DNA from: Bifidobacterium sp. ESL0763
Lineage (GTDB): Bacteria > Actinomycetota > Actinomycetes > Actinomycetales > Bifidobacteriaceae
DNA length: 64,000 bases
Direction: 5' to 3'
Assembly (NCBI RefSeq): GCF_029433395.1
Contig: NZ_JAQTHW010000001.1
Span: forward strand, 124,001-188,000
The position numbers and the translations under genes were made by a program. Within the stretch, counting starts at the first letter, position 1. The number at the start of each line of letters is the position of its first letter. Below the pieces are notes generated by a model. The model ran no database searches. It was not told where the DNA came from and saw only the letters and a program-made list of their open reading frames with translations. Positions 25,071-34,680 of this stretch are shown piece by piece.

Positions 25071-25772
25071 CTACTCCTGATCCTGCGACGAGGCCCAATA
25101 CAGGATGCGGGTGCGGCCGATGGTGATCGTGTTGCCGTCGAGCAGCGTGGCGGCGGGGACCTGGTGCCCCTCCACGTAGGTGCCGTTGGTGGAGCCGAGG
25201 TCGCGTGCGATGGTGCCGTTGGCGGTGATGTCGATTTCGAGGTGGTTGCGCGAGATGCCCGGGTCGTCGATGACGATGTCGCAGCCGGAGCCGCGGCCGA
25301 CGACGGTCTTCTCCTTGGTCAGCAGGTACTGGTTGCCGTTGATCTCGAGCATCGGGCAATCCTGCGACTGCTCGTCGGTGGTCACCGGCACGGCGTTGCC
25401 CTGCACGGACTCGCTGGTGAGCTTGAAGTTGCCCTTGCTCAGGCCCAGGTCCTCCTCGAAGATGACGACGACGGGGCCCACGAACGCGTAGTGCTGGCTC
25501 TTGGCGTACTGCGTGAGATTGTCGGCGAGCTCGTTGGCCAGGGTCTCGCTGCCCCACTGCTCGATGCGGTCGAAGTCGGGAGTGCTCAGCTTGAAGCGGT
25601 ATTCGTTGGGGGCGACGGTTCGCTCACGCCCCACGGGCATGGCCTCCGAATCGATCTCGCGTTCGAGCGCGCTGGAGAGGTCGACCGGCTGCAGGTCTTT
25701 TGAGCCGAACTTCGAGAAGACGCCGTTCACGGCTCCTTCCAGGTTCTTTTCGAAACGGTCGAGAACGCTCAT
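25071..25772 (-). CDS. fhaA: FHA domain protein FhaA (DUF3662 + FHA)
   Basis: A 233-residue protein. The N-terminal half (MSVLDRFEKNLEGAVNGVFS, then PVDLSSALEREIDSEAMPVG and VAPNEYRFKLS) is the FhaA_N/DUF3662 domain, and the C-terminal FHA domain has GRGSGCDIVIDDPGISRNH and DLGSTNGTYVEG. The long disordered linker found between the two domains in M. tuberculosis FhaA is nearly absent. First gene of the kinase operon. Start ATG 25772 follows AAAGGGG by 6 bp. FhaA links PknB signalling to MviN-dependent peptidoglycan synthesis in mycobacteria. Confidence 0.94.
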   Translation of the reverse strand: MSVLDRFEKNLEGAVNGVFSKFGSKDLQPVDLSSALEREIDSEAMPVGRERTVAPNEYRFKLSTPDFDRIEQWGSETLANELADNLTQYAKSQHYAFVGPVVVIFEEDLGLSKGNFKLTSESVQGNAVPVTTDEQSQDCPMLEINGNQYLLTKEKTVVGRGSGCDIVIDDPGISRNHLEIDITANGTIARDLGSTNGTYVEGHQVPAATLLDGNTITIGRTRILYWASSQDQE

Positions 25773-25902
25773 AGTAGCCCCTTTCTTATCGCTCACTATC
25801 CTACGCGGCACAGTGAACCCGGGGTGAAATCGGTCTAAATCCGTGCAATTTCTTCATTGTGGTGTGATTGCGGGGTGATTGTGGGGTGGGAATCGAAAAA
25901 CT

Positions 25903-25983
25903 CGCACACACTAACTCGACAATTAAAAAACGACCCCAATGTTTCCAAGGGGTCGTTTTTTATATCTCGAGTTAGTGTGTGCG
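25903..25983 (-). repeat. Inverted repeat family A, copy 2, with nested terminator hairpin
   Basis: The 17 bp arms TCGAGTTAGTGTGTGCG (25903-25919 and 25967-25983) match family A at 7333-7412. Inside is a second perfect stem, AAAAAACGACCCC (25925-25937) with its complement at 25949-25961, a terminator readable on both strands. The repeat ends 6 bp before the stop of the minus-strand gene at 25990, so it probably ends that transcript. Confidence 0.85.
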
Positions 25984-25989
25984 CCCTCC

Positions 25990-28608
25990 TCACTTCACCA
26001 GGTAATAGACACGGCTCTCATCCGGTGCCATATTCATACGATAGGCCAGCTGATACAGATAAGGGCGGTCGGTTTTCGCCGGGATCGTTGGCGTATCTTC
26101 TGGGCCGAAGCAGGGGTTGGGGATTGTTGGTTTTCCGTCGGTGGTGTACCAGCCGGAGGTGTCGGAGTTTTTGAAGACGTACATCATATACACGGGCTTT
26201 TGCATCTCTGCGTCGATGGCGTCTCTACAGGTCTGTTCTCCCGTTCCCGCTGCACATCGATAATCGCTGTCGGGCCCATTGAGACTGAGATATGAGGAGT
26301 TGGGCACGGAGTTGCGTGCCTCGGCGCCTCCTATTTCCGTAGAGCCGGCGAGATGCAATTGGCTGTCTGGATGGTCCGACCCTCGCATTCCTGTCAGCAT
26401 CCCCTTCTTATCGAGTTGGATGCAATCGCCGTCATCGGTACAGTATTTGCCGGCGATGATGGAGAAATCGCCCTTGTCGACCGCAGCGGTGATTTGGTCC
26501 GGACTGGCGTCGTTGGTTGGCTTGGATGAGTCTGAGCTCTTGCTGCTTTTTGTAAGCGTGAACTCGGGCAATCGGTTCCAGTCGAGCTGCGGTTGGTCGA
26601 CGAGATAATAAGCGGTCTCGTCACTGGGCGCGGGCCTAGTGGGGACGGGTTTGCTGCCCTCGCTGTGCTCGCCGCCGTTCTCCGGGACGAATGGGTTGAG
26701 GGTGTTGAGACTCGGCACGTCGACCTTGGTGGTCTTGTAAAGGCTCTTGTCGCGACGGATGAAGAACGGGCGCGAGGTGTCGACGGCCTTCTGTTTCTTG
26801 GCTTTGTCGACGTAGGCCTTGTCGAAGTAACCGGAATCGACCACGCCCTTGACGTTCGAGCCGACGGGGAAGTAGACGTAATGGGTGCGCATTTCGTAGG
26901 ACGCGCCGGACATCTTCGGGTCTAGATCGTAGGGATTCCTCTCGGTCAGTTGCCCACCCACGCAGATTCCCGTCGGATCCCAGCGGGCGACGGCGCTGGT
27001 GCCGCAGGTTATCTGGTTGATGCTCGAGTCCATCAGTTCGAAGGCCCCGTAGTCTTGGTAATAGAGCTCGTTGTTTGTGCCGTACTTGTCCTTGCGCGCT
27101 CGCGAGTTGCAGCCGGGGTCGCCGCCGTTGTGGCAGAAGAGCAAATCGTGGCCCAGACCAGTGGCGTCTGCGCTGTCGCTGTTTGTGCCCTCGGAGCTTT
27201 TCACCTGACTTGCGATGGGAAACCAAGGATCATTATCTGTTGAATCGGCGTAAGAGGAAGAAGACAAACTGACTGTCTCGTCCAGATTGATGCACGTGCC
27301 GGCCTTGGTGCAATATGTTCCGCCTACGGGAGCGGCTGTTGCATAAACGGAATAATTATCCTTGTCGCCTTGCACCGCCTTGTCCATACCGCTGGCGTCG
27401 ATGCCGTAGAAAAGCATGAGGTCGCCGCCGGTGACCGGGCTGCCGGGTTTGGGCTGGGAATCCACGATTTTGTTGAGCATCTTCTTGGACGAGAAGCGCG
27501 GTGCCATCCAGACATGGAAACCTTTATCCGTGTACTGCTGCTTGGCCTGGTCCTTGTCTTGGCCCACGACGCTGTAATCGACGCCGTCGCCTGAAGTCGC
27601 GACGCCGACGTTGATGCCGGTTCCGGTGTCGGTGACTGCCTGCCCGTCCGAGGGATAAGTGGTGAGGACGGTGCCTTCCCTGGTCTTGCTCGTGTCGGTG
27701 ATCACTTTGTGATAATGCACCGAAACGCCCATCGATTCGAGGCTGTTGGTCACGTTTTGCACGGGTTGGCCGCTGGTGCCGGCTGGCACGCCGGGGCCCC
27801 GCGAGGCGACGATGGTGATGGGGTTTCGTCGTGAGTTGTAGCGGGTGCCAGATCGCGCATGGTCGTAGTGGAGGAACGTGCCTTTGGGCTGGCCGGAGAA
27901 GGCCGGCTTGGTGGTGGTCTCGAAGCCCTGGTTGTGCAGTGACTGCTCCACGTCCTTGGCCGAGTAGGCATGGGTCTTCTTGGATTTGTGGATGCCGAGG
28001 CTGGACGGTGATGGCAGGGTCTTGCCACCCCAGAGCCCGGCTTTGTGGGTGCCGAAGGCGGTCAGACCCGCGACGAGCGCGACGGCGACGATGGCCGCGA
28101 CGAGGAATATGAAGCGCTTCTTGGTGAGTTTTTGGGTCGCGGTCGCCGCGCTTGGCTGGCCTGATATGCGTGAGGTTGCGGTTGCGGTTGCCGGCGCTGC
28201 GGGGATGAACGCCGGCGCGTTGGTGGCGGCTGCGCTGGAGGTGGTATTGGCGGATGGGCTCGCGGTGGAGGATGGCGCTGACTGTGAGGATGGCTGGCCT
28301 GCGCTACCAGGTGATGGCAGCGCAGGCTGTGCGGTTGTTATGGATGACCGGTTTGCGAGACCGGGTGCGGGCTGTGGGACCGGAGGAATTGCGGGTGTTA
28401 GACGATGCGCTGTTTGTCCGTCGTCGGCGTGTACGCTCGCGTTTCCGGCGTTACCGGGCAGAGGAATCGGCGGAACGGTGCCTTGGTTGGCTTGCGCGTC
28501 TGTGGCGTTGGAGGCATTGCCGTTGGAGGCGGGCTGCGCGGCACCACAGGCCGTGCAGAACCGTGCGTCATCATCGAGCTTGTTGCCGCAGTTGGTGCAG
28601 AATCTCAT
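25990..28608 (-). CDS. Zinc-ribbon / TM / PASTA-like protein, paralogue 1
   Basis: An 872-residue protein of unknown function. Residues 1-25 are a zinc ribbon (MRFCTNCGNKL, then ARFCTACG). A Pro/Ala/Ser linker follows, then a TM helix after KKR (FIFLVAAIVAVALVAGLTAFG, about residue 165). Outside the membrane come three PASTA-like repeats; the last, FSSKKMLNKIVDSQPKPGSP, is clearest. The rest is a paralogue-specific domain with two copies of YC-x4/5-C-I-x-L-D (TYCTKAGTCINLD and KYCTDDGDCIQLD) and conserved blocks such as FFIRRDKSLY and AYYLVDQPQLDW. It ends YYLVK. Start ATG 28608 follows GGAAGAG. It lies directly behind the PknB operon, which suggests but does not prove a wall-sensing role. 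Confidence 0.8.
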   Translation of the reverse strand: MRFCTNCGNKLDDDARFCTACGAAQPASNGNASNATDAQANQGTVPPIPLPGNAGNASVHADDGQTAHRLTPAIPPVPQPAPGLANRSSITTAQPALPSPGSAGQPSSQSAPSSTASPSANTTSSAAATNAPAFIPAAPATATATSRISGQPSAATATQKLTKKRFIFLVAAIVAVALVAGLTAFGTHKAGLWGGKTLPSPSSLGIHKSKKTHAYSAKDVEQSLHNQGFETTTKPAFSGQPKGTFLHYDHARSGTRYNSRRNPITIVASRGPGVPAGTSGQPVQNVTNSLESMGVSVHYHKVITDTSKTREGTVLTTYPSDGQAVTDTGTGINVGVATSGDGVDYSVVGQDKDQAKQQYTDKGFHVWMAPRFSSKKMLNKIVDSQPKPGSPVTGGDLMLFYGIDASGMDKAVQGDKDNYSVYATAAPVGGTYCTKAGTCINLDETVSLSSSSYADSTDNDPWFPIASQVKSSEGTNSDSADATGLGHDLLFCHNGGDPGCNSRARKDKYGTNNELYYQDYGAFELMDSSINQITCGTSAVARWDPTGICVGGQLTERNPYDLDPKMSGASYEMRTHYVYFPVGSNVKGVVDSGYFDKAYVDKAKKQKAVDTSRPFFIRRDKSLYKTTKVDVPSLNTLNPFVPENGGEHSEGSKPVPTRPAPSDETAYYLVDQPQLDWNRLPEFTLTKSSKSSDSSKPTNDASPDQITAAVDKGDFSIIAGKYCTDDGDCIQLDKKGMLTGMRGSDHPDSQLHLAGSTEIGGAEARNSVPNSSYLSLNGPDSDYRCAAGTGEQTCRDAIDAEMQKPVYMMYVFKNSDTSGWYTTDGKPTIPNPCFGPEDTPTIPAKTDRPYLYQLAYRMNMAPDESRVYYLVK

Positions 28609-28768
28609 GATCGCTCTTCCTCGCTTATTCTTCTCTCTTGGAGAGTCTCTAGGGCAAAACGTCGGTGAATCGCCGTCGATACTTTCCACATTACTGCATT
28701 ACTGCTAGGTTAACTGGAACTTTCTCTGTATGTTGCCCAGTGGAAGGCTTCGTTGCCAGGTGATGGCA

Positions 28769-28982
28769 TTCAATTTTCAGCGGCCGATCGGTGAATCGGC
28801 GGTTGGCGTGTGCGCGGTCGGCACACCCAAAGTGGGGGAATTGAAAATTGAGGCCTGGAATTCCGGGTTCTGATTGTAAATGCCCCGGTTTGGGTGTGCG
28901 CCGCGCCCGCACTTTGAAGCCGATACGAACTCCGGATCGTCGGAATCCCGGCGAAACGGGTTTGGCATCAGCCCCAAAGTGC
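28769..28982. repeat. Nested inverted repeats between the twin genes
   Basis: The 385 bp gap holds several arms: TCAATTTTCA (28770) with TGAAAATTGA (about 28842-28851); CACACCCAAA (28822) with TTTGGGTGTG (about 28889-28898); GCACTTTG (about 28909) with CAAAGTGC (28975-28982). The last arm ends 11 bp before the stop of the upstream minus-strand gene. Probably transcript end structures or decayed repeat elements. Confidence 0.6.
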
Positions 28983-28993
28983 GAGCGTTCTCC

Positions 28994-31720
28994 TCACTTC
29001 ACCAGGTAGAAGACGCCATTGACCGACGGGGTGTCATTGTGCTTCCAGTTCATGGCGTAGAGGTACGGCCGATCGGTGGGAGCGGGCGGCTGGGGGCCAT
29101 AAACCTCATCGTCACCGAAGCCGGGATTGCATGCCGCGGCTGACGCATCCGTTGCGGAGAAGCATGAGGTGTCCGCGTTTTTGAAGACGTAGATCAGGTC
29201 GTTTGGCCATACGATATCGGACATAGGAGTGTAGTCTTCGCAGGCTTTCCCGGTCATGCCTGGGCAGGAGTATTCCGAATCTGGGCCCATGAGATTGATA
29301 TATGGGGAGTTTGGATTGTGGTTGTGGGCTTGGTCGCTCCATCCCTCAGAATCCACAAGCTGCAGCTGACTGGGGGAATGGTCCAGGCCGGCGGCCGGCT
29401 TGCCTGAATAGGTCATGGAGCCCTTCTTGTCGAGCTGGATGCAATCGCCGTCGTTCGTGCAGTACTTGCCGGCGATGGTGGAGAAGTCGCCTTTGCCGAC
29501 TGCGGCGGTGATCTGGTCTGGGCTGGCGTCCTTGGTGGGCTTGGTGGAGCTGGTCTTGCCGTCCTTCGAGAGGGTGAACTCGGTGAGCTGGCTCCAATCG
29601 AGCTGAGGCTGGTCGACCAGATAATAAGCAGTGTCGTCGCTGGGCGCCGGTTTCACTGGGTCCATGGTGCTCTTCCCGTCGGCAAGGCCGAACGGTGAGA
29701 ACGGGTTGGGATCCGAGAGGTCGGAGATATCGACCTTGGTCTTGTCGTAGAGCGAGGGGTCGCGGCGGATGAAGAACGGCCGCGAGGTGTCCACGGCCTT
29801 CTGCTGTGCGGCCTTAGCCACCTCGCCCTTGTCGAAGTAGCCGGAATCGACCACCTTCTGCACGTCGGCACCCACCGGGAAGTAGGTGTAGAGCAGGCCC
29901 ATGGTGTAGCTTGCGCCGGTCATGGACGGTGGGTTATCGAGGTCCACGCCGTCCGTGTCGCTGTTGCCGTTCACGCAGATGGCGGGGCCGGAGCCCGTGT
30001 AAGGCACGTCCTTGTCGCCGCACGTGTAACTAAAGACGGTATCGAATGGCGTCAGCTCGAAGGCGCCTAGATTCTTGCCGTAAAGTCCGTTTTGAATTTG
30101 TTCTTCCTTGGAGTTTGCGCTGCAATATGCTTGCTGCCCGGCGGGGCAGAACAGGAGTTGGTCTCGAAGATCGCCGTATCGGTTATCTTGCTGTTCCGGA
30201 TGTTCCGAGCTGAAGACGCCATGATCATATGGTGGCGCAGGCGTGGCGTGGATGCTATCGTCAAGGGTGATGCACTTGCCGGTGTTGTTGCAGTATTCGC
30301 CCTCCACTGGTGCCGCGGCGCCGAGGACCTCGCCGTCGGTGCCGGATGTGTCGGAATTCGGCCCAAAGACTGCCTTCGCGCTGACCGCGTCGTTGAACCC
30401 GCTGGCGTCGATGCCGTAGTAGAGGGTGAGGTCGCCGCCGTCGGCCTCGCTGCCCGGCTTGGGGTTGGAGTCGACGATCTTGCCGAGCATCTTCTTGGAG
30501 GAGAAGCGGGCGCGCATGGTGACGTTGAAGCCGGCGTCCTGGTACTGGCTCTGCGCCTTGTCTTTGTCGGTGCCGATCACGTCGTAGCCCACGCCCTTGG
30601 CGTCGTCGCCGGCATGCTCCGCGACCCCGACGTCGATGCCCTTGTCGCTGTCGGTGACGGGCTGGCCGTCGGCGGGCGAGGTGGCGACGACGGTGCCTTC
30701 CTTGATGCTGCTGTCGTTGACGATGACCTTGTAATAGTGCACCGCCACGTTCATGCTCTCGATGTTCTCGTTGATGTTCTGCACCGGCTGGCCGCAGGTG
30801 CCGTGGGGTACGCCCGGGCCGCGCGAGGAGATGATGGTGATGTCGTTGCGCACGCTGGTGCGCTGGCCGGACCGTACGCTGCCGTAGTTGACGAACGTGC
30901 CCTTGGGCTGGCCGGAGAAGGTCGGTTTGGTGGTGGTCTTGAAGCCCTGGCTGTGCAGGGATTTCTCAACGTCCTTGGCCGAGTAGGCATGGGTCTTCTT
31001 GGACTTGTGGATGCCGAGGCTGGACGGGTCTGGCACGGCCTTCTGGCCCCAGACGCCTGCCTTGTAGGTGCCGAACGCGGCCGCCGAGACGACGACGATG
31101 ACGGCGACCACGGCCGCGACGATGATGGTCAGGATCTTCCTGTTGCGCGGGGCGAACGCCGCGGCGAGGCCGTGCGGGTTGGCGGTGGCCGATCCGGTTG
31201 CGGAGCCTGCGCCGTTCGCGCTGCCGGGAATGAACGCGGGCGCGCCGGGAAGCGAATCCGTTGAAGGAAGCGGCGACTGGTCCGCATGGACGGTCTGCGA
31301 CGAATGGGTCGTGCGGGGCGTGGCTTGATCCGCGAAAGCGGGCATGGCCTTGGTCTCCGGGCCGGCGTCCGGGAGGGCTGCCGCCGACTCGGTTGGTGCG
31401 GCTGATGCCGTCTGTTCGTTGGGCTCGCTTGTTACATTCGGCGCGGGAGTCGCGGAAGAGGGGAGCGGCACGGTGTCGGGGGCCGCGGGCATGGTCTGGC
31501 CAGCGGACGTGGACGTGGCCGTGAAAGCGGAGTCCGGAGTCATGGGCGACGGAGTCGGTGCGGCGCCGGCAGAGCTGTTGCCGGGCATCGGAACCGGTGG
31601 CATGGCCGCCGTTTGCGGGGCCGGGGCGTTACCCTCCGCAACGTCGGTCTTGGCGCCGCAGCCGGTGCAGAATTGCGCATCGTCATCGAGTTGTTTGCCA
31701 CAGTTGGTGCAGAACCTCAT
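28994..31720 (-). CDS. Zinc-ribbon / TM / PASTA-like protein, paralogue 2
   Basis: A 908-residue paralogue of the protein encoded at 25990-28608, colinear over its whole length. Zinc ribbon MRFCTNCGKQL plus AQFCTGCG, a Pro/Ala/Thr linker longer than in paralogue 1, a TM helix (ILTIIVAAVVAVIVVVSAAAFG), three PASTA-like repeats including FSSKKMLGKIVDSNPKPGSE, and the same C-terminal domain with EYCNNTGKCITLD and KYCTNDGDCIQLD, ending FYLVK. The segment SLGIHKSKKTHAYSAKDVE is identical in both, so the duplication is fairly recent or under exchange. Start ATG 31720 follows GAGGAAGAG. Function unknown; a membrane receptor with cytoplasmic zinc ribbon is my reading. Confidence 0.8.
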   Translation of the reverse strand: MRFCTNCGKQLDDDAQFCTGCGAKTDVAEGNAPAPQTAAMPPVPMPGNSSAGAAPTPSPMTPDSAFTATSTSAGQTMPAAPDTVPLPSSATPAPNVTSEPNEQTASAAPTESAAALPDAGPETKAMPAFADQATPRTTHSSQTVHADQSPLPSTDSLPGAPAFIPGSANGAGSATGSATANPHGLAAAFAPRNRKILTIIVAAVVAVIVVVSAAAFGTYKAGVWGQKAVPDPSSLGIHKSKKTHAYSAKDVEKSLHSQGFKTTTKPTFSGQPKGTFVNYGSVRSGQRTSVRNDITIISSRGPGVPHGTCGQPVQNINENIESMNVAVHYYKVIVNDSSIKEGTVVATSPADGQPVTDSDKGIDVGVAEHAGDDAKGVGYDVIGTDKDKAQSQYQDAGFNVTMRARFSSKKMLGKIVDSNPKPGSEADGGDLTLYYGIDASGFNDAVSAKAVFGPNSDTSGTDGEVLGAAAPVEGEYCNNTGKCITLDDSIHATPAPPYDHGVFSSEHPEQQDNRYGDLRDQLLFCPAGQQAYCSANSKEEQIQNGLYGKNLGAFELTPFDTVFSYTCGDKDVPYTGSGPAICVNGNSDTDGVDLDNPPSMTGASYTMGLLYTYFPVGADVQKVVDSGYFDKGEVAKAAQQKAVDTSRPFFIRRDPSLYDKTKVDISDLSDPNPFSPFGLADGKSTMDPVKPAPSDDTAYYLVDQPQLDWSQLTEFTLSKDGKTSSTKPTKDASPDQITAAVGKGDFSTIAGKYCTNDGDCIQLDKKGSMTYSGKPAAGLDHSPSQLQLVDSEGWSDQAHNHNPNSPYINLMGPDSEYSCPGMTGKACEDYTPMSDIVWPNDLIYVFKNADTSCFSATDASAAACNPGFGDDEVYGPQPPAPTDRPYLYAMNWKHNDTPSVNGVFYLVK

Positions 31721-31959
31721 CGTCTCTTCCTCTTGCATGCTCAGATGTATGAATATGCAATCACTGTATCACGCAGGTTTTGTCCGTGCGGCGCGGGAAT
31801 CACGGGGATGGCCATACCTTATATATAAGGGTTATTCATGCGGAATATGCATGCGGCCGGATATGCGTCAAGGTATGCGTTTCCGGCGCCGGCCGGCCAA
31901 GGCGATGGCGCGCCCGGGACGCCGCCCGCAGTCTCCATTGGCTTTTGTATGCTGGAACC

Positions 31960-34680
31960 ATGAACGGTTCGGAAAAGAGCGATATGGATCAGCAGGCAAA
32001 GAAGATTGCGGAATTCCCGGCGCGCCGGGCACGCTCGTTGCGCTTCACGGGCGGTGCGCCCAGGGCGGCGCGGGCGATCGGCGACGGGTCGCGGGCGCTG
32101 TTCCTGCGTTCGGACGGCGCGGAGGACTTGGTCACTTCGCTGTGGATGAGCGTCATCGCACCCGACGGCTCGCATCGCGAGGTGCTGTTGGCCGACCCGC
32201 GCGAGCTGCTGGCCGACGCCGACAACGAGGACGTGCCGGCGGCGGAGCTGGCGCGGCGCGAGCGTGCGCGCGAAGGCGGGCAGGGCATCGTCTCGTATTC
32301 CGTGGACGCGGCAGGCAAGCGCGTCGCATTCACCATCAACGGACAACTTTTCGTCAGCGAGATCGACGGGGATGGCGACGGCGCCCGCACTCGGCAGATC
32401 GCGATTGGCGGCGGCGATAATAAGGACAACGGCGACGGCGCTGGAAACAAGTGGCTGCCGGTGCTCAACCCGCGCATCTCGCCGGACGGCGCGCACATCG
32501 TCTACACGACCGGCACCCGCCTGGTGATGGTGGACCTCGCCGATTGGGGCGAGGGTGAGGGCGGCGAGACGGTCGCTCCGGCAGGTTCGCACGGCCATGC
32601 CCATGCCCACCCGCACACCTGCGCCGCCGAGGCCGAGGAGGCCGGCGCGGCCAGTGACGTCAACGAGACCAACGCTTCCGGCGACCGGCTCAGCACGGTG
32701 TGGAGCATCGGCAACGACCCGACCGGCACGCTGAAGATCGGCCTGGCCGAATTCGTGGCCGGCGAGGAGATGGACCGCTACGACGGCTTCTGGTGGGCGC
32801 CCGATTCGCGTGGGCTCATCTTCGAGACCTACGACAGCTCGCCCGAGCCGATGTGGTACATCAGCAATCCCGCCCATCCCGACCAGCCCGCGGCCGGCAG
32901 ACGTTACGCGCGGGCGCTCACCAAGAACGCCATCACCCGGCTGATGCTGGCCCACCTCGAGTTCGACGAGGCGCGCGGCGGGCGTTACGCGGGCGGCGAC
33001 GTGCAGAACGTGTTCTGGAAGCGCGACGACTACGAATACGTGGCCGCGGTGAGCTGGAAGGCCGGCCACGAGCCGCTGGTGCTGGTGCAGAACCGCCGCC
33101 AGACGCGCGACCAGGTGCTTCAGGTCCAGCCCGACGGGCGCACCCGCGTGCTCGAGGAGCATGCCAACGACCAGTGGATCGACCTCGTGCTCGGCACCCC
33201 GGCCTTCACACCGGACGGGCGGCTGGTCTGCGCCCTGAACGACATGGACACCGACACCAACCGGCTGACCGTCGACGGCAAGGCGTTCACGCCCGTCGAC
33301 TGGCAGGTGCGCGAAGTGCTGGACGTCGGCGACGAGAACGTGCTCGTGGTGGTGCAGCGCACGCCGCATGAGGTTTCGGACTCGGCGAAGGGCGCAGCTG
33401 CCGGTCAAGGCGAGGCCAGCGGCGCGGGTTCAGCGGCCGGTGCCTCTGCCGATTCCCTCCGCCCGGCCATGGAGATCGCCTCCGAACGCGGTTCGAAGCC
33501 CGAGGTCCCGGCGGCCTGGCGCGGCGACGAGACCCTGCACGACGCCCGCAGCTACGACGTGATCACTATTGATTTCGACGGCCATATCACCCCGGTCACC
33601 GCTGCGCCCGGCGTGTGGACGGCCAATCGCGCGGGCGACGGCATCGTCGTCTCCGGCCACGACATGGAGCATGCCGACGCCGTGATGGTGCATGCGATGC
33701 GCGCTTCGGCTGCGGCTCCTGTGGCTGGGAATGGCGAAGCCGATATGGCGCATGCTGACGGTTCCGCGGCCGCTGACGGGTCGGAGAGCAACCTCGTTGG
33801 GAATAAACCCGCCAACCAAGACGGGAAAGTCGATGCTGCCAACGTACTGGCAAACGACTCCGGCTACGTGACGGAAACCGCCATCGCCAGCCACGCCGAA
33901 ACCCCCGGATTCGCACCGAACATCGAGTTCGTGCGCCTGGGCGAGCACCGCATGTTCACCGCGATCATCCGCCCCAGCGCCTCGAGCCGGTTCGCGGGCG
34001 CGGTCAAACTGCCGGTACTCATGAAGCCCTACGGCGGCCCCGGATTCCAGCAGGTCGTCTTCTCGCAGTCCAACTATTGGGAGGCCCAGTGGTGGGCCGA
34101 CCAGGGCTTCATCGTGGTCACCGCCGACAACCGCGGCACCACCGGGCGCGGCCCGAAGTGGGACCGCGAGATGTTCGAGGACATGAAGTACGTCTCGCTC
34201 GACGACCAGGTGGAGGCCGTGCGCGCGCTGCCGCAGGTCGCCCCCGAGGCCGACCTCGACCGTGTGGTGATGATCGGCTGGTCCTTCGGCGGCTTCCTCT
34301 CGGCGCTCGCCGTCCTCGACGCGCCCGACGTCTTCCGCGCGGGTTGCGCCGGCGCGCCGCCCACCGACTGGACGCTCTACGACACCCATTACACCGAGCG
34401 CTACCTGGGCCTCGACCCGGCGGTCTACGAGCGCAACTCCATCATCGCCGACGCGCCCAAGCTGCGCCGCCCGCTGATGTTCATCCACGGTTTCGCCGAC
34501 GACAACGTCACCATCGCCCACTCGCTGCGGCTCTCGAAGGCGCTGATGGAGGCCGGCCGCCCCCACACCTACCTGCCGCTCACCGGCATCACCCACATGA
34601 CCAACGACCCCAAGGTCGCCGAGAACCTGCTCACCCTCCAGCGCGACTTCCTCTACGACGCGCTGGGCATCGAGCGCTGA
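31960..34680 (+). CDS. S9 family prolyl oligopeptidase-like serine peptidase
   Basis: A 906-residue cytoplasmic protein: N-terminal beta-propeller region and C-terminal alpha/beta hydrolase. Nucleophile Ser in GWSFGGFLS, Asp in HGFADDNV, His in GITHMTND; the DPP IV-like signature GPGFQ, ADNRGTTGRG and DDQVEAVRAL is present. Likely an aminopeptidase or dipeptidyl peptidase for oligopeptides. Two hydrophilic insertions stand out, around DNA 33370-33530 and 33680-33890. The start is uncertain: ATG 31960 or ATG 31984, neither with a strong ribosome site; the open frame extends to 31780 but that part is not protein-like. The 239 bp gap upstream shows nothing clear. Confidence 0.88.
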   Translation: MNGSEKSDMDQQAKKIAEFPARRARSLRFTGGAPRAARAIGDGSRALFLRSDGAEDLVTSLWMSVIAPDGSHREVLLADPRELLADADNEDVPAAELARRERAREGGQGIVSYSVDAAGKRVAFTINGQLFVSEIDGDGDGARTRQIAIGGGDNKDNGDGAGNKWLPVLNPRISPDGAHIVYTTGTRLVMVDLADWGEGEGGETVAPAGSHGHAHAHPHTCAAEAEEAGAASDVNETNASGDRLSTVWSIGNDPTGTLKIGLAEFVAGEEMDRYDGFWWAPDSRGLIFETYDSSPEPMWYISNPAHPDQPAAGRRYARALTKNAITRLMLAHLEFDEARGGRYAGGDVQNVFWKRDDYEYVAAVSWKAGHEPLVLVQNRRQTRDQVLQVQPDGRTRVLEEHANDQWIDLVLGTPAFTPDGRLVCALNDMDTDTNRLTVDGKAFTPVDWQVREVLDVGDENVLVVVQRTPHEVSDSAKGAAAGQGEASGAGSAAGASADSLRPAMEIASERGSKPEVPAAWRGDETLHDARSYDVITIDFDGHITPVTAAPGVWTANRAGDGIVVSGHDMEHADAVMVHAMRASAAAPVAGNGEADMAHADGSAAADGSESNLVGNKPANQDGKVDAANVLANDSGYVTETAIASHAETPGFAPNIEFVRLGEHRMFTAIIRPSASSRFAGAVKLPVLMKPYGGPGFQQVVFSQSNYWEAQWWADQGFIVVTADNRGTTGRGPKWDREMFEDMKYVSLDDQVEAVRALPQVAPEADLDRVVMIGWSFGGFLSALAVLDAPDVFRAGCAGAPPTDWTLYDTHYTERYLGLDPAVYERNSIIADAPKLRRPLMFIHGFADDNVTIAHSLRLSKALMEAGRPHTYLPLTGITHMTNDPKVAENLLTLQRDFLYDALGIER

